The notes: a model not told the origin generated them from the letters alone. DNA of 33,316 nucleotides from Thermodesulfobacteriota bacterium (GCA_030578315.1 JAUQQL010000021.1:1-33316), one strand, 5' to 3'. Numbered from the stretch's first letter, positions 24,657-33,316 are shown. Made by a program: numbers and translations.

Positions 24657-26072
24657 ATGAGAGTTTATTTGTGTGGAATTGGTGGTATAGGAATGTGTGG
24701 GGTTGCGGGAATTCTTAAAAGTAACGGATTTGAAGTGTTTGGTTCGGAAGAAAAGGAAGTTTATCCTCCTGCTTCTGAAATTTTGAGTTTCTTAGAAATT
24801 CTGCCCCTTAAGCCAAATTGTCAAAATCTAAGTCTTTTAAAACCCGAAGCTCTAATAGTAGGGAATGCTATTAAAAAGGAACATCCTGAGATTTCAGAAG
24901 CTAAAAGATTAAAAATCCCTATATATTCTTTTCCATCTTTTTTAAAAGAGTTTCTTTTAAAAGAAAAAAAAGTTTTAGTATGTGCTGGTACACATGGAAA
25001 AACTACTACTACGGCTCTTTTGAGTTGGGTAGCCATTAATCTTAATCTAGACCCAACTTTTTTGGTAGGTGGAGTTATGAAAAATAATGGTTTAAACTTT
25101 GGGGTAGGTAAGGGAGATTTTTTTATTATAGAAGGAGATGAATATCCTTCAGCCTTTTTTGACCCAGTTCCTAAATTTTTACATTATCGTCCTTTAGGAG
25201 TTATTCTGACTAGTTTGGAATACGATCATGCAGATGTTTATCCTGATTTAAAGAGTTTAAAAGAAGTTTTTAGAAGTTTAATTAACCTTATTCCTAAGGA
25301 TGGAATATTAGTTTATAATGCTGACGACCCTAACTTAAAAGAAATAATTGGAACCTCTTCTAGTAATTTCCAAAGGCTTTCCTATGGTAAAACATTTGAT
25401 TCTGACTTTAGATTAATTAAAAGTCAAACTCGTTTAAGCGAAGATGGTTTTTTAAATGAGGTGATAGTTAAAATTCCTTACAAAGAAAAAATTCATTTTC
25501 ATCTAAAGCTACCAGGGGAGTATAATGCTCTTAACGCTTTAGCAGTATTAACTTTAGGATATAGCTTAGGTTGGGACTTAGGGAAAATTATTCAGAGTTT
25601 AGAAAGTTTTTTGGGAGTAAAAAGAAGACAAGAAATAATTTGGAAAGATAAAAATTTAATAGTAATAGATGATTTTGCTCATCATCCTACAGCTTTAAAA
25701 GTTACTCTTTTAAGTTTAAAAGAAGCTATAAACCCTGATAAAATTGTCTTATTTTTTGAACCCAGAACTAATTCTAGTAAAAAAAAAGTTTTTCAGGAAA
25801 AGTACTTGCAAAATTTAAAAATAGCAGATATTATTTTTATTAAAAAACCTCCGCAAATAGAAAATATTCCTTTAAAAGAAAGGATAGATTTAAATTATTT
25901 AAAAGAAAATTTGGAAAAGGTTGGAAAAAAAGTTTATTTTTCTGAGCAATTGGAAAAAGTTTTTTCTTTTCTTAGTGGTTCGAGAAATCTCTTAGTTTTC
26001 ATGTCTAGTGCTTCTTTAGAAAAGGAAATTAAAAATTTTTTGGAAGTTTATTACTTCTATAATGTCTTTTAA
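24657..26072 (+). CDS. mpl: UDP-N-acetylmuramate:tripeptide ligase Mpl
   Basis: Reattaches L-Ala-D-Glu-meso-Dap released during wall turnover to UDP-MurNAc, saving peptidoglycan precursors. It is a Mur ligase with CGIGGIGM (6-13), the ATP loop GTHGKTTTT (about 110-118) and IEGDEYPSAFFDPVPKFLHY, the text that separates Mpl from MurC, as well as DFAHHPTA and FEPRTNSS of the C-terminal domains. The 471 residues are normal. The recycling role fits the AmgK/MurU-like genes at 12775-14599. Its last 11 bases overlap the NtrC-type gene. Confidence 0.93.
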   Translation: MRVYLCGIGGIGMCGVAGILKSNGFEVFGSEEKEVYPPASEILSFLEILPLKPNCQNLSLLKPEALIVGNAIKKEHPEISEAKRLKIPIYSFPSFLKEFLLKEKKVLVCAGTHGKTTTTALLSWVAINLNLDPTFLVGGVMKNNGLNFGVGKGDFFIIEGDEYPSAFFDPVPKFLHYRPLGVILTSLEYDHADVYPDLKSLKEVFRSLINLIPKDGILVYNADDPNLKEIIGTSSSNFQRLSYGKTFDSDFRLIKSQTRLSEDGFLNEVIVKIPYKEKIHFHLKLPGEYNALNALAVLTLGYSLGWDLGKIIQSLESFLGVKRRQEIIWKDKNLIVIDDFAHHPTALKVTLLSLKEAINPDKIVLFFEPRTNSSKKKVFQEKYLQNLKIADIIFIKKPPQIENIPLKERIDLNYLKENLEKVGKKVYFSEQLEKVFSFLSGSRNLLVFMSSASLEKEIKNFLEVYYFYNVF

Positions 26073-27447
26073 GGGTAAAATATTGATAATAGAAGGAAAT
26101 GGAAGTGCTCAGCAAGTTTTTTATCAATATCTTTTAAAAGAGGGTTATTTATTAGATGTAGTTGATTCAGGTTATAGTGCTAGAAAATTTTTTTATCAAA
26201 AAGACTATGATGTAGTTCTTTTAGATTTAGAATTAGTTGATTTTGAGGGACTAGAATTATTAAAGGAGTTTGTAGAAAATGATTCAGGAACTCCTATAAT
26301 AGCTTGTAGTCAAGATACATCTTTAGAAACTATAGTTTCAGCTATAAAGTTAGGAGCTTTTGACTTTCTTCCGAAACCATTTTCGTGGGTAAAATTAAAA
26401 ACTGTATTAGAAAAGGCTTTAAGTACAAAACAGGAAAATTTGAGTTCCAAACTAGCATTTTATGAAAAAAAGAAAAGAGTTCCATTTATTGGGAAAAGTC
26501 CTGCTATAAGACCTGTTTTGGAGAAAGCAAAACTAGTGGCTTCTACCGACTCTACAGTTCTTATTACTGGGGAATCTGGAACAGGTAAAGGATTACTTGC
26601 TCAAAAAATTTATGAATGGGACCCATTTTATAAAAAAGCTTTTATATGTGTAGACTGTAGTTGTATAGTACCCACGCTTTTTGAAAGTGAGCTTTTTGGA
26701 CACACTAAAGGTTCTTTTACAGGAGCTCATAGCTCCAAAATAGGTAAAATTGAACTTGCTCAAGGAGGAATTTTATTTTTGGACGAAATAGCTAACATTC
26801 CTTTAGACCTTCAGGCTAAATTACTTAAATTTGTAGAAGATAAAGAATTTTCTCCTGTAGGTAGTTTGAAGGTTATCAAAGCAAAGGTTAGAATTTTAGC
26901 AGCTACTAATAAAAATCTAAAAGAAGAAGTTAGGAAAGGTACTTTTAGAGAAGACCTGTATTATCGGCTAAATGTAGTTAATTTACATCTTCCACCTTTA
27001 AGAGAAAGGAAAGAGGACATTCCAATTTTAGCAGACTATTTTATCAACTATTTTTGTCATAAGTATAAAAAGTCTTCTAAAACTCTTTCTTCAGAAGTAA
27101 AACAAATATTTTTAGAGTACAGCTGGCCAGGAAATGTAAGAGAGTTAAAACATCTTATTGAAAGATTGGTAATTTTTTCTAAAAAAGATGTTATTACTGA
27201 AAAAGATTTATACTTTGCCGGTTTTGAAAATAATGATGTTCTTTTTCAAAACAAAAGTTTGGAATGTTTAGTTCCTTCCTTTGAAGAAATTTTACCTTTG
27301 GAGGAAGTTGAAAAAAATTATATAATCAAAATTTTGGAAAGATTCAAATGGAATAAGAGTCTAACAGCAAGGAAACTAGGTATTGATAGAAAAACTCTTT
27401 CGGAAAAACTAAAAAGATGGGGTATAATTAATCAAGTTTTTAAATAA
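26062..27447 (+). CDS. NtrC-family sigma54-dependent response regulator
   Basis: A transcription activator with receiver (about 6-120), AAA+ (about 142-370) and HTH (about 415-458) domains. The AAA+ part is intact: Walker A GESGTGKG (170-177), GSFTGA loop (217-222) that contacts sigma54, and Walker B GGILFLDE (235-242). In the receiver the phosphorylated Asp55 and Lys105 are kept, but the usual acidic pair that binds magnesium is EGN (11-13), so one acid is lost. No histidine kinase is adjacent. Target genes are not indicated; I found no clear GG-N10-GC sigma54 site in the window. It overlaps mpl by 11 bases. Confidence 0.88.
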   Translation: MSFKGKILIIEGNGSAQQVFYQYLLKEGYLLDVVDSGYSARKFFYQKDYDVVLLDLELVDFEGLELLKEFVENDSGTPIIACSQDTSLETIVSAIKLGAFDFLPKPFSWVKLKTVLEKALSTKQENLSSKLAFYEKKKRVPFIGKSPAIRPVLEKAKLVASTDSTVLITGESGTGKGLLAQKIYEWDPFYKKAFICVDCSCIVPTLFESELFGHTKGSFTGAHSSKIGKIELAQGGILFLDEIANIPLDLQAKLLKFVEDKEFSPVGSLKVIKAKVRILAATNKNLKEEVRKGTFREDLYYRLNVVNLHLPPLRERKEDIPILADYFINYFCHKYKKSSKTLSSEVKQIFLEYSWPGNVRELKHLIERLVIFSKKDVITEKDLYFAGFENNDVLFQNKSLECLVPSFEEILPLEEVEKNYIIKILERFKWNKSLTARKLGIDRKTLSEKLKRWGIINQVFK

Positions 27448-27489
27448 AAAAATCAAAAAATATATAAATTTTAAAAGGAGAAAAAAACA

Positions 27490-28989
27490 ATGAAAGTTCT
27501 TTTAATTTATCCTAGATATCCTGAAACATTTTGGAGTTTTAGATATGCTTTGAGATTTACTTTCAAAAAAGCTACTCATCCTCCTCTTGGACTTCTTACT
27601 ATAGCGTCTTATTTTCCTAAGGAATGGAAAGTAAATTTAATAGATATGAATGTAGAGCCTCTGAAAGAAGAGGATTTAAAAGGAGTAGATTTAGTAGTTT
27701 TAAGTGGTATGTATGTACAAAAAGATTCAGCTATAGGAATAATTAATAAATGTAAAAGAAAAGGTATAAAACTCGTAGCCGGAGGACCTCTTTTTACGAC
27801 TCATTACAATGAATTTGAAGAGTTGATAGACCATTTTGTGCTTAATGAAGGAGAAGTAACTTTTCCTCAATTTTTGAAGGACTTACAGAAAGGTACTCTT
27901 AAAAAAGTTTATACTACTTCTCAATGGGCAGACTTAAAGAAAAGTCCTATTCCTTCCTGGAATTTAATAAAAATGAAATATTATACTTCTATGGGAATTC
28001 AGTATTCTAGAGGATGTCCATTTAATTGTGAATTTTGTGATGTTACGAGACTTTTCGGTCACCAGGTAAGAACTAAAGATAAAGAACAAATTATAGCTGA
28101 ACTGGAAGCCCTATATCAAAACAAATGGAGAGGTTCGGTATTTTTTGTAGATGACAACTTTATTGGAAGTAAAAAAAAAGTAAAGGAAGAAATTTTGCCA
28201 GCTATAATAGAGTGGCAAGAAAAAAAGGGATACCCTTTTTATTTTTATACTCAAGTTTCTATTAATCTAGCAGATGATGAGGAATTAATGAAACTTTTGG
28301 TGAAAGCTGGATTTAATTCAGTTTTTATTGGAATAGAAACACCTAACGAAGAAAGTTTAGCCGAAGCTAAGAAAGTTCAAAATCTTGGAAGAGATCTAGT
28401 TGAAAGTATAAAAAGAATACAAAAAGCGGGTTTAGAGGTAATGGGAGGATTTATAGTAGGTTTTGACAACGACCCACCTTCAATTTTTGATTTGTTAATA
28501 AATTTTATAGAAAAAACTAAAATTGTAATTGCTATGGTAGGCTTGCTTAATGCTCCTCCAGGAACTAATCTTTATAAAAGATTAGAAAAAGATGGTAGAA
28601 TAAGGCCACATTTTAAAGGAACTAACACAGACCTTTGTACTAACATCATCCCTAAAATGGACTATAATTTTTTGATAGAGGGTTATAAGAAAGTTATTAG
28701 AGAATTATATAATTCTAAAAATTATTACCAAAGAATAAAAAATTTTATTAAAGAGTTTTATTCTTATCAAAAAATAAAAATAGATTTTAATTATTTAAAA
28801 CTTCATTATGATTACTTTATTACTATTTTAAAATCTTTTTGGAAATTTGGCATTTTAGATGAAGAAAGAAGGTCTTTTTGGGACCTTATTTTATATACAG
28901 TTTTTAAAAAACCTCGATGTTTTCCTTTAACTATCTGGTATATTCTTTGCGGTTACCACTTTAGAAAGATATTTAAGGAAGTATTTTGA
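27490..28989 (+). CDS. B12-binding radical SAM enzyme (HpnP/DUF4070-like)
   Basis: 499 residues. The N-terminal half is a cobalamin-binding-type Rossmann domain beginning KVLLIYPRYPETFWSFRYAL, text shared with the DUF4070 group that includes the hopanoid C-2 methylase HpnP. Radical SAM core motif CPFNCEFC (176-183) is intact, with GGFIVGFDND later. The classical DxHxxG cobalamin motif is not present, as is usual in this group. The C-terminal DUF4070-like helical part from about 385 is rich in Tyr, Lys and Phe. It could methylate an unactivated carbon on a lipid or another molecule; no hopanoid genes are in the window. GGAG lies ahead of the ATG. It starts 42 bases after the regulator gene, so it may be its target or on the same transcript. 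Confidence 0.82.
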   Translation: MKVLLIYPRYPETFWSFRYALRFTFKKATHPPLGLLTIASYFPKEWKVNLIDMNVEPLKEEDLKGVDLVVLSGMYVQKDSAIGIINKCKRKGIKLVAGGPLFTTHYNEFEELIDHFVLNEGEVTFPQFLKDLQKGTLKKVYTTSQWADLKKSPIPSWNLIKMKYYTSMGIQYSRGCPFNCEFCDVTRLFGHQVRTKDKEQIIAELEALYQNKWRGSVFFVDDNFIGSKKKVKEEILPAIIEWQEKKGYPFYFYTQVSINLADDEELMKLLVKAGFNSVFIGIETPNEESLAEAKKVQNLGRDLVESIKRIQKAGLEVMGGFIVGFDNDPPSIFDLLINFIEKTKIVIAMVGLLNAPPGTNLYKRLEKDGRIRPHFKGTNTDLCTNIIPKMDYNFLIEGYKKVIRELYNSKNYYQRIKNFIKEFYSYQKIKIDFNYLKLHYDYFITILKSFWKFGILDEERRSFWDLILYTVFKKPRCFPLTIWYILCGYHFRKIFKEVF

Positions 28990-29082
28990 TTTTTTAAAAG
29001 TTAACTTTTTCACTAAACATTTATCTTTAAATTTTAACAGATTATTTTTATAGAGAAAAAAATTTAAAGGGAGGACACTTTT

Positions 29083-29868
29083 ATGGAACTTGAAATAGGA
29101 AGGGTTTTGATAAAAGACGGTCTTAAAGACCTTTACGAGTACAGTGAGGTAGATGTTCTTATAGCTGGGGCTGGTCCTTCAGGATTAACCTCTGCTAAAT
29201 ATCTAGCAGAAAAAGGATTTAAGGTGGTAATTTATGAAAGAAGGCTATCTTTTGGAGGAGGAATTGGAGGGGGTGGTAATCTTATTCCTAAAATAGTGGT
29301 TCAAGAAGAGGCTATTCCAGTTGTTGAAGAATTTAAAATAAGGTATAAAAAAACTGAAAAAGAACTTTATACTATAGACCCTGCTGAATTTATAGCTAAA
29401 TTAGCAGTAGGAGCTATTGATGCAGGAGCTAAAGTGATTTTAGGAGCTTACATCCACGATGTTATAGTAAGATACAATCCACCTAAAGTTATAGGAGCTT
29501 TATGGAACTGGACTGCTGTAGAACTAGCTAATCTTCATGTAGACCCACTTTATACCCAGTCTAAAGCTTTAGTTGATGCCACAGGGCATGGAGCTGAGGT
29601 TGTTTGTGTGGCAGCTAAAAAAAATCCAGATTTAAATATTAAGTTAGCTGGAGAAAGATCAAACTGGAGTGAAATTTCTGAAAAACTGGTAGTAGAATAT
29701 ACAGGTAAAGTAGCTGAAGGACTTTATGTTACTGGAATAGCTGTTTGTGCAGTATATGGACTTCCTAGAATGGGTCCAATTTTTGGAGGAATGCTTCTGA
29801 GCGGAAAAAAATTAGCAGAAGTTATTGAAAAAGAGTTAAAAGTAGTAAAAAACACAGCTAATTCGTAA
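29083..29868 (+). CDS. thi4: Sulfide-dependent thiazole synthase (Thi4 family)
   Basis: Forms the ADP-thiazole precursor of thiamine from NAD, glycine and a sulfur source. The FAD/NAD-fold motif GAGPSG (29-34), GGGIGGGGNL (58-67), NWTAVELA (142-149) and ATGHGAEV (166-173) match the family, as does GPIFGGMLLSGK near the end. At the position where the yeast suicide enzyme uses a Cys as sulfur donor, this protein has His152 in LHVDP, the arrangement of archaeal sulfide- and iron-dependent enzymes. That suits a cell that produces sulfide through DsrAB. It has 261 residues and an AGGGAGG ribosome binding site. No TPP riboswitch is visible upstream. tRNA-Ser follows after nine bases. Confidence 0.92.
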   Translation: MELEIGRVLIKDGLKDLYEYSEVDVLIAGAGPSGLTSAKYLAEKGFKVVIYERRLSFGGGIGGGGNLIPKIVVQEEAIPVVEEFKIRYKKTEKELYTIDPAEFIAKLAVGAIDAGAKVILGAYIHDVIVRYNPPKVIGALWNWTAVELANLHVDPLYTQSKALVDATGHGAEVVCVAAKKNPDLNIKLAGERSNWSEISEKLVVEYTGKVAEGLYVTGIAVCAVYGLPRMGPIFGGMLLSGKKLAEVIEKELKVVKNTANS

Positions 29869-29877
29869 AAAAATCAA

Positions 29878-29969
29878 GGAGGAGTGCCCGAGAGGCCGAA
29901 GGGGGCCGACTCGAAATCGGCTGAAGGGGTTTAAAGCCCCTTCCGGGGGTTCGAATCCCTCCTCCTCCG
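29878..29969 (+). tRNA. tRNA-Ser (anticodon CGA)
   Basis: The acceptor stem is GGAGGAG with CTCCTCC, discriminator G at 29969 and no encoded CCA. The anticodon stem GCCGA/TCGGC carries loop CTCGAAA (anticodon CGA, codon UCG). The long variable arm AAGGGG/CCCCTT and T-arm GGGGG-TTCGAAT-CCCTC complete a serine-type class II tRNA. It begins nine bases after the thi4 stop, so co-transcription is likely unless a promoter lies within the 3' end of thi4. Confidence 0.96.
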
Positions 29970-29989
29970 CTTAATTAAAGCGTTTTTTT
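29969..29989 (+). terminator. Weak terminator after tRNA-Ser
   Basis: GCTT (29969-29972) pairs with AAGC (29978-29981) around a five-base loop, and a run of seven T begins at 29983. The stem is short and includes the tRNA discriminator. It sits just before the convergent bchD-like stop at 29995. Confidence 0.3.
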
Positions 29990-29994
29990 AATTT

Positions 29995-31830
29995 TTATTC
30001 AAATTGTTTAACCTGATTTATAATATCAGTTAAACTTTCGGCTTTCAAATCTTCTAGTAAAAAATACCTTCCTCCTAACCGATAAGCTAATTCCTTTGGA
30101 AGTTCCATCTTTAAAAAATTATTTTTTACTTCGCAGTCAATCACTAGCGTATCTACATACTGTAATTTTCTTATTTCCATGCAAATTTTAAATGCTTCTT
30201 CAACAGGATTAACTTCCGGGTTTAAACTTACATTGGCCTTACCATCTGAAAGGCAAATTAAAATAACCCTCATTTCAGGATACTTAAGATGAAATTTTTT
30301 TATAAGTTTATAGGCTTCTAAAAAACCTAAAGAAAGTGGAGTTTTTCCACCCGTAGGAAGTTCCTTTAACTTTTTATAAGCTAACTCAATTGAAGAAGTG
30401 GGAGGAAGAACAATTTTAGCCTGGCTTTTTCTAAAAATGATTAAACTAATTTTATCCCTTTTCTGGTAAGAATCCATAAGAAGAGACACTATCGCCCCTT
30501 TTACAGCTTCCATTCTTTTTTGAACCCCCATAGACCCAGAAGCATCAACAAGAAATACAATTAAGTGCCCAATTTTCCTTTCTTTTTCTTTATATCTAAA
30601 GTCATCTTTTTGAATAATAAGCTTATCCTTTCTTCCTCTTAAAATCTGAAATGGAGCAGCAGCTTTAATTGTTCCAAAAAAATCAATATCTTTGTTTCTA
30701 CTAAAAATAACACTCCTTAAAAATCTCCCCCCTTTAAGTTTGGTCTTACTTTTGGTTCTTTTTCCTATAATATTTCTTACTACACGGTCTTTTTTAAAAA
30801 TAAGTCTTTTAGGTTTAAAAATTTTTCCTATTCCAAAAATGTCCTCCTTTCCAGCTGAAGAAAAACTCAGTTCAAATTCTGAAAGTTCCTGCCTTTCTCC
30901 TTTAGAAAAATTTTCATCTTTTAAAGCTTTATTTTTAGAATTTTTTTGAGATTGAGGAAAATTTTTAGTAGATTCTTCTTGATTTTCTTTTTTTTCTTGC
31001 TCCTTGTCTTTAGATTGAGGTTTTTCTTCTACATATTTTTTCCTATGAAGAATTACAAACGGAGCTACTTCTCTTATATGTGACTCCTTTACAAAAGTAT
31101 CCCCTTTAAAAGCTGCATAACTTAAAGAAGCATAAAACAGAAAAATTTCAGCTCTATGAGAAAAAACAGATCCTCTAAAAACAATTTCCGTTATTTCGTC
31201 TAAAGTATTTTCATCAAATTTAAGCTTTGTTTTTAAAATCCCTTGCATCTGAAGATATTTTGCAAAGTTTTCATAGGCTTCTAAATAAGAAATTTCAAAA
31301 TTGTCAAAATTCTGGCAGGTTTTTAAAAATTTAAATTTTTCTTCTAATTCTTTTAATTCTTCGGTTGTAACGCACATACCGAACCTATCAAGAAAATGAG
31401 AAGAAATAAAACCTTCTTCGGGATTTAAAGTAGCTATAAGAGTAAATTTTTCTGATTTTTCAAAAATAAGGCTTAGATACTCATCAGGGAAAAGATTTAT
31501 ATCATCTATGAGAACAAAACTACCTTCAGCTTTTTCCAAAAGCCCTTTTTCATATATTCTTTTCCCTTTTTCTATAGTTTTTTCTATATCAATTCCACCT
31601 GTTAAAGCTTCATATGTTACTCCAAGAGGAATTTTTATGTAAGGGAAATTAACTATCTTTAAAAATTTTTCAAAACATTTAAGCAAAAGAGATTTTCCTG
31701 TTCCTTTTTTCCCAAGAATTAAAACTCCTCCACATTTTGGTTCAATTAAATTTAAGGTAAGAGCTAATTTTGCAGAAAAATTTCCCACAACTTCTGGAAA
31801 GGGAAGTTTAGAGAGTTGATAGAAGTTCAT
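29995..31830 (-). CDS. bchD: Magnesium/cobalt chelatase D subunit (BchD/ChlD-like)
   Basis: The AAA+ plus integrin-I-type subunit that couples the ATPase (BchI) to the metal-inserting large subunit. It has an N-terminal AAA+ domain with Walker A GKKGTGKS (40-47) and LIDDIN as Walker B, a long Lys/Glu/Gln/Ser linker (about 270-320), and a C-terminal VWA domain with MIDAS motif DASGSMG (about 428-434). BchD proteins often have a degraded P-loop; this one looks complete, though Walker B reads DD rather than DE. It overlaps the BchI end by 23 bases. With CobN upstream the likely metal is cobalt, for B12. Confidence 0.87.
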   Translation of the reverse strand: MNFYQLSKLPFPEVVGNFSAKLALTLNLIEPKCGGVLILGKKGTGKSLLLKCFEKFLKIVNFPYIKIPLGVTYEALTGGIDIEKTIEKGKRIYEKGLLEKAEGSFVLIDDINLFPDEYLSLIFEKSEKFTLIATLNPEEGFISSHFLDRFGMCVTTEELKELEEKFKFLKTCQNFDNFEISYLEAYENFAKYLQMQGILKTKLKFDENTLDEITEIVFRGSVFSHRAEIFLFYASLSYAAFKGDTFVKESHIREVAPFVILHRKKYVEEKPQSKDKEQEKKENQEESTKNFPQSQKNSKNKALKDENFSKGERQELSEFELSFSSAGKEDIFGIGKIFKPKRLIFKKDRVVRNIIGKRTKSKTKLKGGRFLRSVIFSRNKDIDFFGTIKAAAPFQILRGRKDKLIIQKDDFRYKEKERKIGHLIVFLVDASGSMGVQKRMEAVKGAIVSLLMDSYQKRDKISLIIFRKSQAKIVLPPTSSIELAYKKLKELPTGGKTPLSLGFLEAYKLIKKFHLKYPEMRVILICLSDGKANVSLNPEVNPVEEAFKICMEIRKLQYVDTLVIDCEVKNNFLKMELPKELAYRLGGRYFLLEDLKAESLTDIINQVKQFE

Positions 31831-32818
31831 AAAGTTTTTTTACCTCACTTTCTGGCTCTTCAAATGGAGCTCTCTTAAGTCTATGTCTTAAAGAAAAAAA
31901 AGCTACTTTTTTAATGTCTTCTTTTTTTACAACTTCTCTTTGTTCAAATGCTGCATAAGCCTTTGCAGCCTTTAAAATCACTATATCCCCTCTATGACCA
32001 TCTAAACTAAGCTGTGAAGTAAGGGTTACAACCGTTTCATAAATTTCTTCAGGAATTTCAACCCTTGGTAAAAACTCTTTAGCCTTGATTATTTTTTCTC
32101 GCAATTTTTCTTGTTCAGACTTCCATTTCTCTAAAAATTTCTCGGGATAGCTATCAAATTCTATCTTTCTTTTAAGAATCTCTTTTCTTAAATTTTTATC
32201 AATCAAAGCTCTTACCTCTACACAAAGCCCGAAACGGTCTAAAAATTGAGGTCTTAATTCCCCTTCTTCAGGATTCATAGAACCAACAAGAATAAATTTT
32301 GCTGGATGAAAAAATGAAATACCCTCTCTTTCAACTCTATTTACTCCCATAGCTGCTGAATCAAGAAGAAGGTCAACAATATGATCTTCAAGAAGATTTA
32401 CCTCATCTATGTAAAGAAAATTTCTGTTTGCTTGAGCTAAAAGACCAGGTTCAAAATGCCTTTTTCCATAAGAAATAGCATATTCTATATCTATCGTTCC
32501 AACTACCCTATCTTCTGTCACTCCTAACGGAAGCTCAATTACCTTCATTTTCTTTTTTTCTACTTCCAAAGGTTCTCCGTTTTTCTTTTTTTCTAAACAT
32601 TCTATACACAGAAATCCATTTGGATCACAGTTAAAACGACACCCTTTTATAACTTCTATTTCAGGAAGTAGATCAGCTAAAGCTCTAACTGTAGTAGATT
32701 TAGCAGTCCCTTTTTCACCCATTATAAGAAGTCCACCTATAGAAGGATCTATTACATTAAGAATAAGGCCTAGCTTCATCTCTTCTTGATCAACAATAGC
32801 TGTAAAGGGAAAAATCAT
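31808..32818 (-). CDS. bchI: Magnesium/cobalt chelatase I subunit (BchI/ChlI-like)
   Basis: The AAA+ motor of the three-part chelatase. From the chosen start, Walker A is GEKGTAKS (34-41), followed by the family's Cys-containing insertion ([14 protein letters not shown]), [16 protein letters not shown], Walker B with YIDEVNLL, sensor [18 protein letters not shown], and the C-terminal helical domain with GHRGDI. ATG at 32818 with GGAGG seven bases upstream is preferred over an earlier TTG at 32848. ATGA overlaps the cobN stop by four bases, indicating translational coupling. 336 residues. Confidence 0.92.
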   Translation of the reverse strand: MIFPFTAIVDQEEMKLGLILNVIDPSIGGLLIMGEKGTAKSTTVRALADLLPEIEVIKGCRFNCDPNGFLCIECLEKKKNGEPLEVEKKKMKVIELPLGVTEDRVVGTIDIEYAISYGKRHFEPGLLAQANRNFLYIDEVNLLEDHIVDLLLDSAAMGVNRVEREGISFFHPAKFILVGSMNPEEGELRPQFLDRFGLCVEVRALIDKNLRKEILKRKIEFDSYPEKFLEKWKSEQEKLREKIIKAKEFLPRVEIPEEIYETVVTLTSQLSLDGHRGDIVILKAAKAYAAFEQREVVKKEDIKKVAFFSLRHRLKRAPFEEPESEVKKLYELLSTL

Positions 32819-33316
32819 TTTAAAACCTCCTCCATCCTGATTTTCCAATACTCTATTTCTTCAGCAGTCACTATATCTATACTTCCACCTTGAAACTCTC
32901 CTTTTATCTCACCAACATCCTCCTCTAACCAACCTTCTATCTCCAGATAAATCATTTTTAACTTTTCTTTTATATCTTCTGCGGGATTCCATAATCCCCT
33001 TTCCCAAGCTTCTAAAAGCCTTCTTGCAATTTCTTCTAAAGCCCAAGGATTATTTTCTTTAAAAAATCTTTTGTTTTCTTCATTTATTAAAAAAGTTCTT
33101 GCAATATCATCAAAAATCCAGTCATCAACTTCTTGGGTGGTTGCTTCCCATCCATATATTCTCCCTATTCTTTTAGAAATATCTCCAGCTCCTTTATAAC
33201 CATGTCTTTTCATTCCTTCAATCCATTTAGGATTGAGAAGTTTGGTCCTAACAACTCTTCTTATTTCATCTGCAAGATCTCTTACTTCTATATGGTTTGG
33301 ATCGCGAGTATCTCCA
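32815..33316 (-). CDS. cobN: Cobaltochelatase large subunit CobN, C-terminal 166 residues
   Basis: The gene continues past the right edge; only the end is seen. In-frame text holds [53 protein letters not shown] and RGLWNPAED, which are the C-terminal signatures of the CobN/BchH family. This subunit holds the tetrapyrrole and inserts the metal. Similarity here is divided between CobN and BchH; cobalt insertion into corrinoid is preferred because there are no chlorophyll genes and a B12-binding enzyme is nearby. It overlaps bchI by four bases (ATGA). Confidence 0.85.
   Translation of the reverse strand, partial: GDTRDPNHIEVRDLADEIRRVVRTKLLNPKWIEGMKRHGYKGAGDISKRIGRIYGWEATTQEVDDWIFDDIARTFLINEENKRFFKENNPWALEEIARRLLEAWERGLWNPAEDIKEKLKMIYLEIEGWLEEDVGEIKGEFQGGSIDIVTAEEIEYWKIRMEEVLK

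Noticed and set aside
28990-29082. TPP riboswitch upstream of thi4
   Set aside because: The 93-base spacer has no CTGAGA core or paired arms of the riboswitch; only AAAAGTTAACTTTT (28996-29009), a small AT palindrome with a 5-bp stem, is present.
31808-32848. TTG at 32848 as bchI start
   Set aside because: ATG at 32818 has a strong GGAGG and forms an ATGA overlap with the cobN stop, typical of coupled chelatase genes.
1-33316. CRISPR array, toxin-antitoxin pair, prophage or defence island
   Set aside because: No regularly spaced repeats, Cas, integrase or typical small toxin genes were seen; the window is almost fully occupied by household and respiratory genes.

Overview
The window is AT-rich DNA (roughly 30% G+C by eye) whose proteins are rich in Lys, Glu, Ile and Phe. 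It reads as the chromosome of a thermophilic, anaerobic, sulfate- or sulfite-reducing bacterium, most like Thermodesulfobacterium and relatives. The main evidence is a dsrA-dsrB-dsrD operon (DsrD marks the reductive Dsr type), a sulfide-type Thi4 thiazole synthase, B12-linked genes and a Gram-negative Tat/peptidoglycan-recycling gene set. The genus is inferred from gene content; no rRNA is present.

Layout. 1-1011: the 3' end of an unidentified plus-strand gene split by a decayed IS256-type element (89-928) that still has inverted ends and an 8-bp target duplication. 1164-4700: a two-gene biotin-dependent carboxylase (biotin carboxylase, then carboxyltransferase plus biotin carrier) with divergent active-site motifs. 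9647-4711 (minus): pilB-type ATPase, fdhD, beta-CASP nuclease and rluB-type pseudouridine synthase. 9966-12798 (plus): dsrABD with its own promoter and a strong terminator. 17479-12775 (minus): transketolase, tatC, tatA, a sugar-1-phosphate nucleotidyltransferase and a sugar kinase (MurU/AmgK-like). 20836-17549 (minus): slipin, ydcH, ilvB, ilvH. 23537-20906 (minus): usp, hemX-like, hemA. 23706-28989 (plus): FmdB-type zinc ribbon, HAD hydrolase, mpl, NtrC-type regulator, B12-binding radical SAM enzyme. 29083-29969 (plus): thi4 and tRNA-Ser(CGA). 33316-29995 (minus): the end of cobN, then bchI-like and bchD-like chelatase subunits.

How it fits together. DsrAB makes sulfide and needs siroheme, whose precursor comes from HemA. 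The sulfide produced could feed the Thi4 enzyme, which has His where the yeast suicide enzyme has Cys. The CobN-ChlI-ChlD chelatase probably inserts cobalt for corrinoids, which would serve the B12-binding radical SAM enzyme. Mpl and the AmgK/MurU-like pair together suggest recycling of cell-wall fragments. The carboxylase pair, IlvBH and transketolase belong to central carbon and amino-acid metabolism of a possibly autotrophic or acetate-assimilating cell.

The points most worth following up are the carboxylase pair with altered motifs, an FdhD without its CxxC sulfur-transfer motif, a kinase gene whose last codons are the reverse complement of the dsr terminator, an NtrC-type regulator with a damaged acidic pocket, an orphan radical SAM enzyme of the HpnP/DUF4070 type, and the IS relic from which the interrupted reading frame can be rebuilt. 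I see no CRISPR array, prophage or clear new defence system.
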